NCBI GenBank assembly: GCA_902806565.1
Contig: CADCXA010000056.1
Coordinates: 1,165,565-1,229,564 of the forward strand
Reading direction: 5' to 3'
From: Hypoxylon rubiginosum
Taxonomy: Eukaryota; Ascomycota; Sordariomycetes; Xylariales; Hypoxylaceae
DNA length: 64,000 nucleotides
The position numbers were made by a program, and so were the translations under genes. Below the pieces are notes generated by a model that was not told the origin of the DNA, made no database searches, and saw only the letters and a program-made list of their open reading frames with translations. Below, one piece after another: positions 33,165 to 44,702 of the stretch; positions within the stretch are counted from its first letter, which is position 1; the number at the start of each line of letters is the position of its first letter.

Positions 33165-36100
33165 CTATGTATCACCTACCACCTGCTCCACCTTTCCTCT
33201 TCTCTCCACGATCGTTACGCTCAGCTCCTCGATGCTGATCTCGCTGAGCACCTCGAAGATGCTCACGTCCGCCTCGCATTCTCTTGAAACCCAGTTGCGC
33301 AAACCGACTGCCACCAGCGAATCCACTCCATAATTACTGGGTGGTTTCGACTCGTCCACGTCTGATACGTCCATGTTCATGCTCTTTGAGAGCACCGTTC
33401 TCAATCCCTTGCTGATGATCCATCTCGCCTCTTCCGCATCTACCGCCTGCGCTAATAGCATCGGTATGGTGTCCTGCGAGTCCGCGCCTCCCTCCGAATC
33501 CGTCTCCGGACCTTCTGGCAGGTCCACTTGGTTGAGGTGTGTGAAGAGTGCGGTGCGCATCCAGTACGGGTCTGACGGCTTGTTCTGTCTCATCAGCCCG
33601 CCGGTTCCCACGCCCGTAACCACCTGTGCTGGCATCTTCTCGTCACCCTCCATGTAGCCCGTGATGGCACTCTCGACGATGCGCTTGAAATCCTGAAGTC
33701 GTATGCCGAAGAAGCCGCTAGCTTTGAGTCTGTCGAGCGTTTCGGGGTCCTCAGCAAGCATTCCCGCCCCGAGGATCGGGCCTAGATCAAGCGACACCAC
33801 GTGGGCGATACCCTTACCGGCCGCGTTAATGTGCTGAGCAAGCGAATCCTGGAATGCATTTCCCGCCGAGTAATTGGCCTGTCCGCGATTTCCGATGACT
33901 CCAGCTGAGCTAGACAGGAAGATGAAGAAGTCCAAGTCGTTGCCGAGAACTTGATAGAGGTTCCACGAACCCATCATTTTGGGCCTGGTTGCCGATTTCC
34001 AGTCTTCGTACGTCATGTTTTCGAAGACGGAGTCCCGCAGAACAGCAGCGCACTGGAATACTCCTCTCACCGGTGGCATTACCTGCTGCATTTCTCTTGA
34101 CGCCTGCTCGAGGGCTTCTCTATCACTGATATCCACCTTGTACACCCGCACGTTGATCCCCTTGTGGTGGAAAAGATCGAGGCACGATTGGGCCAGTTCG
34201 CTTTTCCTTCCGGTTCGTGACAGGAAGACGATATTCTTGGCTCCGTTAGCAGCTAGCAACTTTGCCACCTCGATACCAAGTCCACCAAGTCCACCGGAAA
34301 GGACGTAAGTAGCATCTCCGCGAAGATGATCGCTCACAGAACGAGGGGGTCGTGGGAGAATCGGGACCATCTTCGATTCTGGCCGTTGGCAGCTAATCTG
34401 GGCGCTAGCACTGTTGATGTCCAAAGCCGTAAAGGCATCTACGAGGTCGGCGTAGTCGTAGAGCTGAGGATGCCCGGAGTGCCAGACTTTAAAGGTGCCA
34501 GATGTGATCCTAGGACAAACATATGCCAATGCCTCACCGAGTCGCTGTGGCTGGTACTTGATGAGCTGTGGTATATCCATTACGGTGCAGCTGAACGATT
34601 TGCTCATGTGCTCAGCCCTGCGTACGGTCACACCATTCCCGTCGGGTTTATTGGCGAAGCTAATGATATGACCACCTAGTGACATGTTAGTAGGTGAGTT
34701 TTCTCTCGGGCGATTAGAAGAAGCAATACGTACCTTGCTTGATACATATTGTATTCACGTCTCGACTTCGCGCAGCTGAGTCATAAATTGCATCTACGCC
34801 CTTACCGTCGGTCAAGCGCAGTACCATCTCCACCAAGGTGTCTGGGGTTTCGTCGACGATGTGATCCTCCGGGAGTTTCCAAAAATGATGAAGCACTCCG
34901 CGTTGGTGATTCGTCCTGGCGCTGGCAAATACCGTGGCACCTGCAGACATGGCTAGTTGGATCGCAGTCTGGCCGAACAAACTTTCACCCGTATGAATCA
35001 AGACAGTGTCTCCAGCATTGAGGTTTCCAAGCGCATATTTAGCGATGGAGAAGCTCGTTGGCAGGTAGGGACAACCGGGTTGGAACTCGAGATCCATGCT
35101 TTTATATAGGAGTCGGTTATGGCACTTGACGTAGTCCCGCAGAGATCCGCGAGCGATGCCTACGACGTGGTCACCCACAGTAAGATTCGTGACATTTTTC
35201 CCGGTCTGTTCGACTACCCCATACACATCGGTCCCGAGGGGTTCATCACGAACTCGCCCATGGACTATGTCATTGTCCAAGTCACTAAGCATAGATGTTA
35301 TAACTCGAACTTTGACGTCATCCGGAGACAATGGAAGTCGGGCATCTAGATCGTCGATCCAGTAAAGACTTCGTGCGTCGCCAATGTCTCCCATCTCTAG
35401 CCTAAGGGGCCTTTCAATAGCAAGGGGCATAAGCTGCAGTTCTGGTGTATCTGGCGCGGAGCCACGCTCGATTTCGGAACTGAGTGACTTGATTAGGGAC
35501 AGCCTCGGGACCATTACCTGTCCTTTTCGCTCAATATACTCCGTCTCCAGGGGCTGCCTCGTTTCGGGTTCGAAAAATGAGCGTCTGATCAAACTCAAGA
35601 AGAACTCAGCATATGACCCGGCTGACGTGAGGGAGAAATCCGTGTCCATGTCAACGTCAAATGAGACTAATGTCTTCTTAGGGTACTCTGAGCTGATAGT
35701 CCGGCCTAAGGCATGAATCAGGCAAGACTGAGGGTTTATAGCTTCCAGCTGCGAGCCACGGGTGATCCAGAAAATTCCCTTCGTTGCGGTAATGACAGTA
35801 CGGAATGCGAGAAAATCATGTTCTGTCCAGTCCCAAACCATCGCTCGCCCATCGGCCTCTAGGAGGGAGATGCAGAATTCCGGCAGCGTTTCATGCTTGT
35901 CAATGCTGTCCAATGTTCGGAATTGGCAGTCCAATATCCGAGCAAACTCTGCACGTAGCTTGTCGATGCTGGGGCTAATGTCCGTAGGAATTAGGACGAG
36001 GAAACGATTCGCCAGATTAAGTTGATCGCCGTTCCCCTCAACGGTTCCCTGTCTATTGCTCCTGGGGAACGAGAGGTCCATCTTCTCCCACAGAATCTCA

Positions 36101-39100
36101 GAGCAGAGATTGCGATGATTTGGGAGGAACGCATTCTTGGTGTTCACCGGGGTCGGTGCCAGTGCGGTAAAAATCATATCCTTGATTGTGATGAGCGGAA
36201 AATGCCTAGGGCCGGAAGAGCCCAACCAAGAGTCGTCAGACACGGTGAACGAGACAGACGCATCACGTCGTCCGCGACGATCTGCGCGAGTATGGGCAAC
36301 AAGTTGTTTGCCACTCTCCGAAAGTCCATGGAACTCGGCCGATACATGAATACCGCCGATGAACGACGGGACCATCGGTTCACTGCTGATAGCAAAAGCT
36401 GTCTGGAATATCGAGTCTAGAGTTGCTGGATGGATGATGTGAGGATACTCAAAGTTTGCGGGCATAACCGACTTCGTGTCTGGGATACGGATGGCACTGA
36501 CGCAAGCGTTGTCTCGCTTGTGAAGAGAACATATGTTTTGGAACAGCGGCCCGTAGTTCATACCGATGCCATCCAGGGTCTCGTAAAGTTGCCTCGGAAT
36601 GACGAACTCGTCGGGGTTGTTCTTTACATCAGCATACGCCTCATAGCACTCCTCAGTCCGAGAGAGCCTCTCCTGAAGAATCTGGTGTTCAGCCCGGGCT
36701 CCTTCGGCGCATGGACGATAGTGAACCGTGACAAAGCCACTACCATTCTCCTCCCATGGCTTATCAAGTGGTTTCGAGTATATCGAAAACTGAAACCTGG
36801 TCGATGAAGCGGTCAGCAATGAAGACTCGACGCCCTGAGCAGATGCTCCACCAGATTGGTGAGATTGCTTGTTCAGATTCAAGGCATATTCCAACCCGTG
36901 TTCTGTCGAGGGGATGATCATAGCCTTATGTATTCCGAACTGCGTAATCTCGATTCCCGAAAAATCATCCGATGCCAACTGCTTGACAGCTTCGAGTACC
37001 ATCGTGATCATACCGGCGGCGGGGTAGATGACGGTGTTCTGTACCTGGTGATCCTGAATCCATGGATTCTCCGAGACGCGGAAGAAGCCACGCCACCGAG
37101 GCTGGAAAGGGATGGAATCGGCCGTTGGGCGACCGACAAGATCGTATCTACCATGAACTTGGAAACGATTGGCCCGTGACAAATGTGACTCGTGCCAATA
37201 CACATTGTCGTGGTTCCAAGGGTAGTTTGGCAGGTTGACAAGCAGCTTGGGTTGTTCAACCTGCACATTTCGCATAACTACCCAGGGCATAGCGATATTA
37301 CACCCGCAACTCCAGAGCCTTCCAACGGCTTCAAGGAGAGTTACAGCAGCGTTTTTATTGCGACGAAGCACGGAGATGTATGACTGTTTCTGCTTGAGCT
37401 TCTCCTCGGCGTCGAGGATTTGTTTTACTGGGCCTTGGAGCGAGGAATGCGGGCTCAATTCGATGATCATACTCGGTTTCTCGTCACCCTTGCGGTTGAC
37501 CATCTGATGCATGGCATCGGCAAACAGGACAGGGGAGACCATGTTTCTTACCCAGTACGCTGGGCTGAGTTCTTCCCAGCTAATAGCCTGTCCGGTTACA
37601 GATGAGTACATGGTCGGGGTCTCGCTACTGGAGTCGCAGTCTGCAAATTCAGCTGCTGGGCGGATTTCATCGAGCGTTACGAGTTTCCCCTGGCTGTGAG
37701 GATGCGGGATTACTCTGCGAATTGGGTTTCTCGGCATGATGTTGGCAATCGACTGGAGATACGCAGCTTCGCAGCGCTTCATATGATGTGAATGATAGGC
37801 GACGCCGACAACAAGCAGTCGGCTAAAGATGCCTTCGGCTTCGAAGATTGCTTGGAGCTCCTGGACTTCCTTCATGTCGCCTGATAATGTCACGCTAATC
37901 GGGCTGTTGATGCAAGCTACCACCACTGTGCCATTACTGACTCGGTCCAAGTATTTCTGTACTTCAGAAGGCGATAAGCCAACGGCGAGCATTCCACCCT
38001 TGGGGCTTCCTATGCCGTGTAATGCTTGTAGAGCACTGGCACATCGCCCCCGATGAAAGGCCAGTTCCCAAGCGTGTTCCCGCGAGAGAGCCCCTAAAGC
38101 ATAGGCTGCAGCAATTTCACCGGAGGAATGGCCACAGACAGAGTTCGGGCTGATCCCGATGTACCGCGTCAACAAATCGACTAGCGCTATTTGTATCGCT
38201 GTGGTGGCCGGCTGGGAAATCTCCGGCCGGTTAATCCTCGAGGAGCCCTCATCCTTGAGAAGTTCTGCAAGGAGGTTAAACGAGCATCCTGTATGAGATT
38301 CCAGATACAAGGTTGCTTGTACGATTGACTGCAGGAATATGTCGAACCCTAGAAGCTCCCTCCCCATAGCAAACCACTGGGCTCCCTGGCCACCAAAGAC
38401 AAAGGCGACTTTGGTGGGTTTGTCTTCCAATCCCCTGATGAAGTCGTTAGGCTGCAGTTCAGTTAGCTTTAGGATGAGGTCCTCTCGAGATCGTGCCACG
38501 ACAGAAGCCCTCCATGGCAATTTGGTTCTCCGGCAACCAAGGGTATACGCGAGATGTTCCATGACGGCGTCCGAGGCAGAGTCGATTTGCTGTTCGACAT
38601 GGGTCGTATAATCTTGTATCATTCGAGACAGCACCTTCTGCTCGTGTGCAGAGAAAACGAAGAGCTGTGTCTGCGAATCACGAATGGGGAACTGTACCCC
38701 TGAAATTGGTGCAATAGATCCACGTGTCTCAATGAAAGAGTTCGTGTTCACTCCGTGTCGTCGAGTGGTTAGGAAGTCTTGAGCATCATATACGACTGTA
38801 GAGTTGTGATGTGCCGACAGTCCCCTCCGGGCCAAGTAGTGAGCAGCGTCATCGATAATGACATGGGCATTCCTAAAACATCACATATTAGTCTTGTCCT
38901 GCACTTTGGGCTCCGCATGTGCTAAAGAGCAGGATGGGGCCAATAGGCACTCTCTCTAAAGTTGGGTGATTTCCAAACCAACCCGCTTGAGAAAGGGAAG
39001 GGGAGCGATGGGAAAGCACTTACGTTCCGCCGAAGCCAAAACAATTGACACTGGCACGCCTAAGCCCCTTCACCGGCCAAGGGGTGTTGGTAATAGGGAC

Positions 39101-40667
39101 CTGTCACAGAATATAGTTAGTAAGGGGCCGTAGCAGTGAGTACATATTCTGTTTCCTACCTTGACCTTCCAGCCTTGGAAGTCTATTGCTGGGTTTCCAG
39201 GAGCCTCAAAGTTGAGATGCTTCGGAATCATCCCATTTTCAATAGCCAGGATTGCTTTGATCATTCCAGCGATCCCAGCACAGCCCTCGAGGTGGCCGAT
39301 GTTAGTCTTGACCGAGCCGACGTAGATTGGTTCGGCAGCGGCACGCTCCGTGCATAGCGCGTCCGAGACGGCCTTTAGCTCCCTGCAGTCTCCAGCCTGC
39401 GTACCAGTGCCGTGACATTCGACGTAGGCCGTCTTGTCGACGGAAAGCCCCGCCTTCTTATACACGGCCTTGATATTGCGAATCTGAGCTTCGGCGCTAG
39501 GCAAAGTGATGCCGGGTGTGCGGCCATCCTGGTTGACGCTGGAGCCTCTAATCACAGCACGAATGTTATCATTGTCTCGAATGGCATCCTCGAGACGCTT
39601 CAAAATGACAATACCTATGCCCTCGCCACGGCCGTAGCCATTGGCGCGCGCGTCGAACGTGTAGCATTTACCGTCCGGACTCAAGAAATTCAGGGCTGTC
39701 ATAGGCATCATGGTATTAGGCGTCAGGATGAGTCCCGCGCCACCAGCAAGTGCCTAACTTGGTTAGCAACCCATCCATGTGCCCTGTATCAAGTAGCAAA
39801 GGAACGAGAATGAAACAGATTGACTTACCATGTCAACCTCACCGTCGCGAAGGGCTTGACAGGCATTGTGCACGCAGACCAGACTGGCACTGCATCCCGT
39901 GTCGATAGTCATACTCGGACCTGTGATGTCTAGGAAGAATGAAATGCGGTTCGACATGATAGCAATTCCATTTCCTGTCGCCCCATATTGAGGCGAATTG
40001 TCAGGGTCTCGCAGAACTATCTGCTCGTAATCTACACCCGTTAGTCAAAGATATTGGACAGTGGAATTGGATGTTATCAGCAGCATACCTTTGACGAAAG
40101 AGCCAATCCAGACACCTGTTTCGGTCTGTTTAATGGCATTGCGATCAATTCCAGCTAGATACACACAAGTCAGTTCATATAGGGCCGGGAGGAATGGGGG
40201 TCTCGAGCTCATACCGCTGTCCAGAGCTTCTACTGAAACCTCGAGCAACATTCGCTGCTGCGGGTCTATAGCTTTTGCTTCATCCGCTGGAATGGAGAAG
40301 AACTGCAGAGGTCAGCAAGACTTCTATCTGATAGTCTGACATAGAACAAGCTTGAGGTTACCGAACTATCAAAAGCTCCTACATCCTCCCGTAGGAAGTG
40401 ACCTGCTCGGAAGGGGATCTGATTAGAACAGTTAGTAGCCAATTGGTATAATATGTAGGGGCAAATTCTTACGCTTCCTTGTCGGTTTCCGCTCGGATGG
40501 AAGTAGCTTGAGATGTTCAAGCGATCTTTGGGGATCTCGGACCAGGCACTTTCTCCGTTGCTGAGCATCTCCCATAGCCGTGATGGCGATGTGGCCGATC
40601 CAGGGAACCGACAGCCCATGCCTACCACCGCGATGGGGTCGACTGCGTCAGATCCTGGTTCATTCAT
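33165..40667 (-). CDS. Highly reducing type I polyketide synthase (KS-AT-DH-ER-KR-ACP)
   Basis: Iterative synthase building a reduced polyketide chain from malonyl-CoA. Nine minus-strand exons: 40473-40667, 40362-40418, 40215-40302, 40089-40154, 39829-40031, 39160-39753, 39024-39100, 34734-38872, 33165-34675; 2309 residues. KS: DTGCSASLV with active Cys182 (usual text DTACSSSL), ECHGTGTQAGD, KTNIGHLEG. AT: GHSSGE with Ser676, then YHSHHM. DH: catalytic His1035 in HQVQNTVIYP (family HxxxGxxxxP, here Asn at the Gly position 1039) and Asp1246 in HPATLDSIFQ. No C-methyltransferase text lies between DH and ER. ER: the cofactor loop reads HTGESLFGQTAIQLA (1720-1734) where the family has AGGVGQ. KR: GGLGGLG (1934-1940), Tyr2075. 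ACP: GVDSL with Ser2259. No thioesterase, so release needs a partner or nucleophile. The MFS pump at 44.7 kb is the only likely cluster partner. Product unknown. Confidence 0.94.
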
Positions 40668-40770
40668 CTTGGATACTATGAGCTAGTGTCAGCTGATGTA
40701 GGGAAGTATGGCAATACAATTCTATGACAGAGTGATTTAAATGCCAAGCAAGGAAAGGGAAACAGCCGGG

Positions 40771-40783
40771 TTTATATATTTAA
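40771..40783 (-). promoter_or_regulatory. TATA-like element upstream of the PKS
   Basis: On the minus strand TTAAATATATAAA lies about 105 bp before the PKS start codon (40667), the only TATA-like element in the proximal promoter. Inferred from position and sequence. Confidence 0.4.
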
Positions 40784-42820
40784 GGGTACCTATATAGAGA
40801 TACCTGCCTCAGATGAAGATCTATAGTCTTTCACTATTGCGAGGCGGAGGTTGAAACCAGCCTAACAAGAATACTTGCTCTTAGTCTTGATCCGCCGGTG
40901 CTCGAAAGGGAAATATGTTAGTGTAGCACTGTCCTCTATGTTAAGAGGTTTGCCAGAACAATATTTTGAGGTAGTTTGCGTGTCTCCAGTAACCGGGTTA
41001 GGTTGTGATGGTTATGGTATTAGGAAGATGTGTGTACCAAAGGTACGTGCCTCATATCACGGTTTGTGTGTAGTATTGGGTTGCTCTAGTTGTTCTAGCT
41101 GCTCTAGCTGGTCGTACTGTGAGTATTAGTATCTTCCTCGTCAACTCAAGAGATGCTTGTACTTGTCGAGTAAGTTTGTTTGGCACCTTCAACATGTGGT
41201 CTTAATACAGAGTACGACTACTTCCGTGCTACTTACCTAGGATATTTGTGATGGAAACTTGCTCAAAAAAGGGGTGCTATTTTCACTAGCATCATTGACC
41301 AGCTTCGCTCCTACCCCTTTTATAAGGGAAGTATACCTAGAGGTAAACCGAAGTAGAACGGTCACCCCGTATTATGTACATATATGTAGGTATGTTGTAT
41401 GGATGGATTCTTTCTCCCAATAAAAATGTAAGGAACAAATGCTATTATTCACCAACCGTTTTATATGTGCTTTTCATTTTCTATTTCTTATAAGGATTGT
41501 ACGGCGTAGCATCATCAATTCACCAATGGGCTCAAATGATGGCCGGTGATTATCATGTGCAGATAATCGAATGAACCAACAGGTAACAGGCAACAGGCAA
41601 CACATACTATCCATGTAATCCCCCTCCCCTGACATAATGAACCCGGTTCGGGATGAAAAGCGAGGTTATTCCTCTACCTACCTACCCAGTTAGGAACAGC
41701 TAGCCAGTTAGGACCAGGTATCCGGTGAAAGCTGCCATTGGACGCTAGAAAGCCAACGTACTTCAGCAGCAGGATATCAGATATAGATCTTGAGGTGATA
41801 GGGACGCAACCGCATCGTATGAGCTGGGATGATCCATTCAGGTCTCGAGGTCCGAGTTGATCTCCACCTATTGTTTGTCTCCATTCGTTCCCCTGCCCGA
41901 GCTTATACGTCTTTTCGAGATCTGATACTATATAGCCATACTGCTGGAAGCTTGTATTTGCTTGCTGGTAGGCCACTAGTACCGGAAGAGGATGACTGGG
42001 GACCTAAGGTGGGAACCTTGGTAACCTAGGTGGAAATTTTTCTTGATGGGACGAGACATACAAATTCCTTAAGCTGTTTGAAGCTGCTGTCGGGTGGTAG
42101 CTTTAGAGGGTATTCGAGAGCTCGGACTCGGACGTGGACCTAAGACGGTAGCTAAGAAATAGGCACCAAGCAATATTGGGTGCTTGTTTGCGTCGAGAGA
42201 TAAACGCTACTGACCCCAATTGCAAACTACTATGTAAGTCAGCTTACAGCTACAAAGTAGGCCGGCGCAGCATGTAAGCAATTGTTGGTGAAGCTTCGTT
42301 TGGTGTATTACCTGGTATATATCAGATAGATCAGATAGATCAGGTAATATAATAGTCTGCATGTCACTCTCGAGTAATAGGCACACGTGTTACACCCAGG
42401 TATTAACCATTCAATTGGGTTTCTAGGTACCTAAGTAGTTTGCTTTTCACCGGCGTAGCCAATAGATGTCTGTTCCTAGTATAGACCTTTTAGGAATATA
42501 TTAACAATAAACCAACAAAGGCGGGAAGATCTGGATGACACAATGGGGCTACCAAGGTAGTTCGTTACACACGCACACTACCCCTAAGAGGTGGTTCCAC
42601 CAATTGTACCCTAATACCAAAATACTTAACCACGCGCGATGCGGCTCGGTGGCACATCTAGGACTTAGGTATCACGAGGTAGTTAGCAGCGAAGTGCTTA
42701 CGGCCGAAAGTCGACAATTCTCCACATAATATTTTCTCATTTCTCATGTTGGTTGGCATCAGTTTGCCTTTCGGGCCAGATGAAGAATTTCGGACCGTTC
42801 AGCCGAGTTGCACGTCTGAC

Positions 42821-42872
42821 CTCCATCCATCCCATCCATCATCCATCCCATCCATCCCATCCATCCCATCCC
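42821..42872. repeat. (CCATC/CCAT)n microsatellite
   Basis: Interrupted CCATCCATCC units over about 50 bp, C/T-rich, in the PKS-MFS intergenic region. Confidence 0.85.
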
Positions 42873-44195
42873 AACCAACATTCTCTACTTTAACCCCTTA
42901 AACCCCTCAAGTGTCAGCACTCGACTCCTCACAGCATATTAGCTTCCAACTCCTCAAACCCACGCCTTCACGTCGCGTGCCGTATGCCATGGAATCGGAT
43001 CCTACACTTGGTTCTGACCTCAATAATCAATTGCTACCGTATGGCGATTCTTACTACATATATCCGCGCTTCCTTGACTATAAACTCCACTATCATGAGG
43101 ATAAGGAGAGATAAGGGGGTAGGGGACGGAGAGGGGCTAAAATAGGAGACTGCCCAGGTAATAAATGCGCTATTCTTCCTTTCTTTTTTAGGTAAGCCAC
43201 CTCCGTTATAAGCGTTTCTATAATCCTGGATTCAACAGTTCCATAAGCCCCTATCATGACACATGACATTGTAGTTATGAATCGAGTCGATGCGGTATAA
43301 ATCTCGTGCTACAAATATCACCCACGTTCCTCCTTTTGAATCAACGCCAAAGGGATACTCACGGCCTCCAATGCTTTTTCGGTGGCTAGGCTCGCCACTG
43401 GGCGGGACTGTGCAATGGTTGCACGAACGGGACTCGACATGATCTATCTATCAAACCTATTACAGCTTCCGCTCCACCTTGTGCACACCCCACGTCTTTC
43501 GATAGGCCGCCATGGGGTCATTACATGTAATTCTCTATCCACAGAAAATGAAACAGGTAGTACATTGCAAAAAGCAGCAGCAGCATGCTCTTAATTACAA
43601 TCTACATCGCCAGTCATGTCTTGCTTCCGGGTCACACGTGTGCCGAGCTATGAAGCTGGCCGAGAACCTCATTCAGGTATGTAGACGGTGCAACTCGACC
43701 TGAGAGGGCTAATGGCCTAGGGTATAATCTCCCTGTAGCCGTTTCTTTGCCACACCTTGCACAAGCCGGTCCGTTACCTGCCGTCCTTCCTAGACATCCG
43801 GATCCCAAAAGAGTGCGAGGTACTACCCAAAGGAATAAACCGTGGACTGTAAGAGAAGGTAGCCCGTACCCCGTTGTGTTGATTCGGCCAGGTGCTGCTC
43901 CATCTAGGGTTGTTGATATTACCTGTTGTCTCAATGTAAGTCTTCTTTGATTTCAATGTAGTAGAGACATGGTATTGCGTGGGTAGGAGCAGGTGGAGTA
44001 CGGGGGACAACGGGGACATAAGGAACAAGGGGATTCGAACATGGAGCTTACCTAGGGGGCATGCCAACGTCCAACGTTTTTCAGCTGTACCTACCCAAAG
44101 TAGTCAGACGTCGTGGACGCTCCCTCGACTTCTTCCTTTTTGTGTGATTGGGCAGTTATATAAGATTTATGTTAACTTAACCCGGATTCAACCTT

Positions 44196-44289
44196 CCGTC
44201 TGCCATCTGCCATCTGCCATCTGTCGTCTCTCTCTCTCGCTCTCATCTGTCATCTCTCATCTGTCACCTGTCATCTATCGCCTGTCATA
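44196..44289. repeat. CATCTG(T/C)CAT-type low-complexity tract
   Basis: About 90 bp of degenerate CTGCCAT, CTGTCAT and CATCTCT units with an embedded (CT)n run, some 410 bp upstream of the MFS start codon. Pyrimidine-rich on the coding strand. Confidence 0.75.
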
Positions 44290-44702
44290 CCAAATCTCTT
44301 TGATTTCTTTTTGTCGTCTACGTGTAAACGATAAATAGACGACAAATAGACGACAAGAGCCAACGCTTCTCGTGAAAAAAAAAAGGACTGCCGAGAACAC
44401 ACTATTGAGAGACCCATCGAGTGAGTCCCCAACGGGACTCAGTCCAGTAGACAGAAAACCGAAATCTGTGCAGTTACCATCATCATAATCATCGTCATTG
44501 TCGAGGCTACGTGCCCTTGTCGGGATCATAACCCTACCACCCTTTTAACAACCAGACGAAAACAAGAGAATACAACGAACCTGACGAGGATACACATTCA
44601 GCCCTATGAGTCTGTGTCACGAATATTTCGAACTACCTGTTCCTCCTTGTAGGATCTTTGTCCACTTGTCCTAGACCAGTCATTACCCACGCCATCCCCA
44701 CG

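Larger units (their letters stand above)
40668..44702. other. 4-kb intergenic region between the divergent PKS and MFS genes
   Basis: Both genes start outward from here, so it contains both promoters, but it is far longer than needed. I find no convincing gene. The longest frames are short, lack start context and match nothing I know. Contents include a TCTAGCTG/TCTAGTTG-like repeat (41,085-41,112), an AGATAGATC repeat (42,318-42,342), the CCATC and CATCTG microsatellites listed separately, and many TAGGTA/CCTAGG motifs. It may be the remains of lost cluster genes, but no recognisable fragment supports that. Confidence 0.5.

Noticed and set aside
33165..40667. PKS-NRPS hybrid
   Set aside because: The protein ends about 50 residues after the ACP serine motif with a stop; no condensation domain follows.
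42911..43114. Open frame in the PKS-MFS gap
   Set aside because: It only reaches 67 codons with a non-ATG start; the real ATG frame is about 41 codons and resembles nothing known.
44020..44062. Minus-strand GTTCGAATCC looked like a tRNA T-loop/B box
   Set aside because: Flanking bases CCATG and CCCCT do not pair as a T stem, and no acceptor, D or anticodon stem can be built around it.
42821..44289. CRISPR-like array from repeated CCATC and CATCTG tracts
   Set aside because: Units are short, contiguous and lack spacers; these are microsatellites in a eukaryotic genome.
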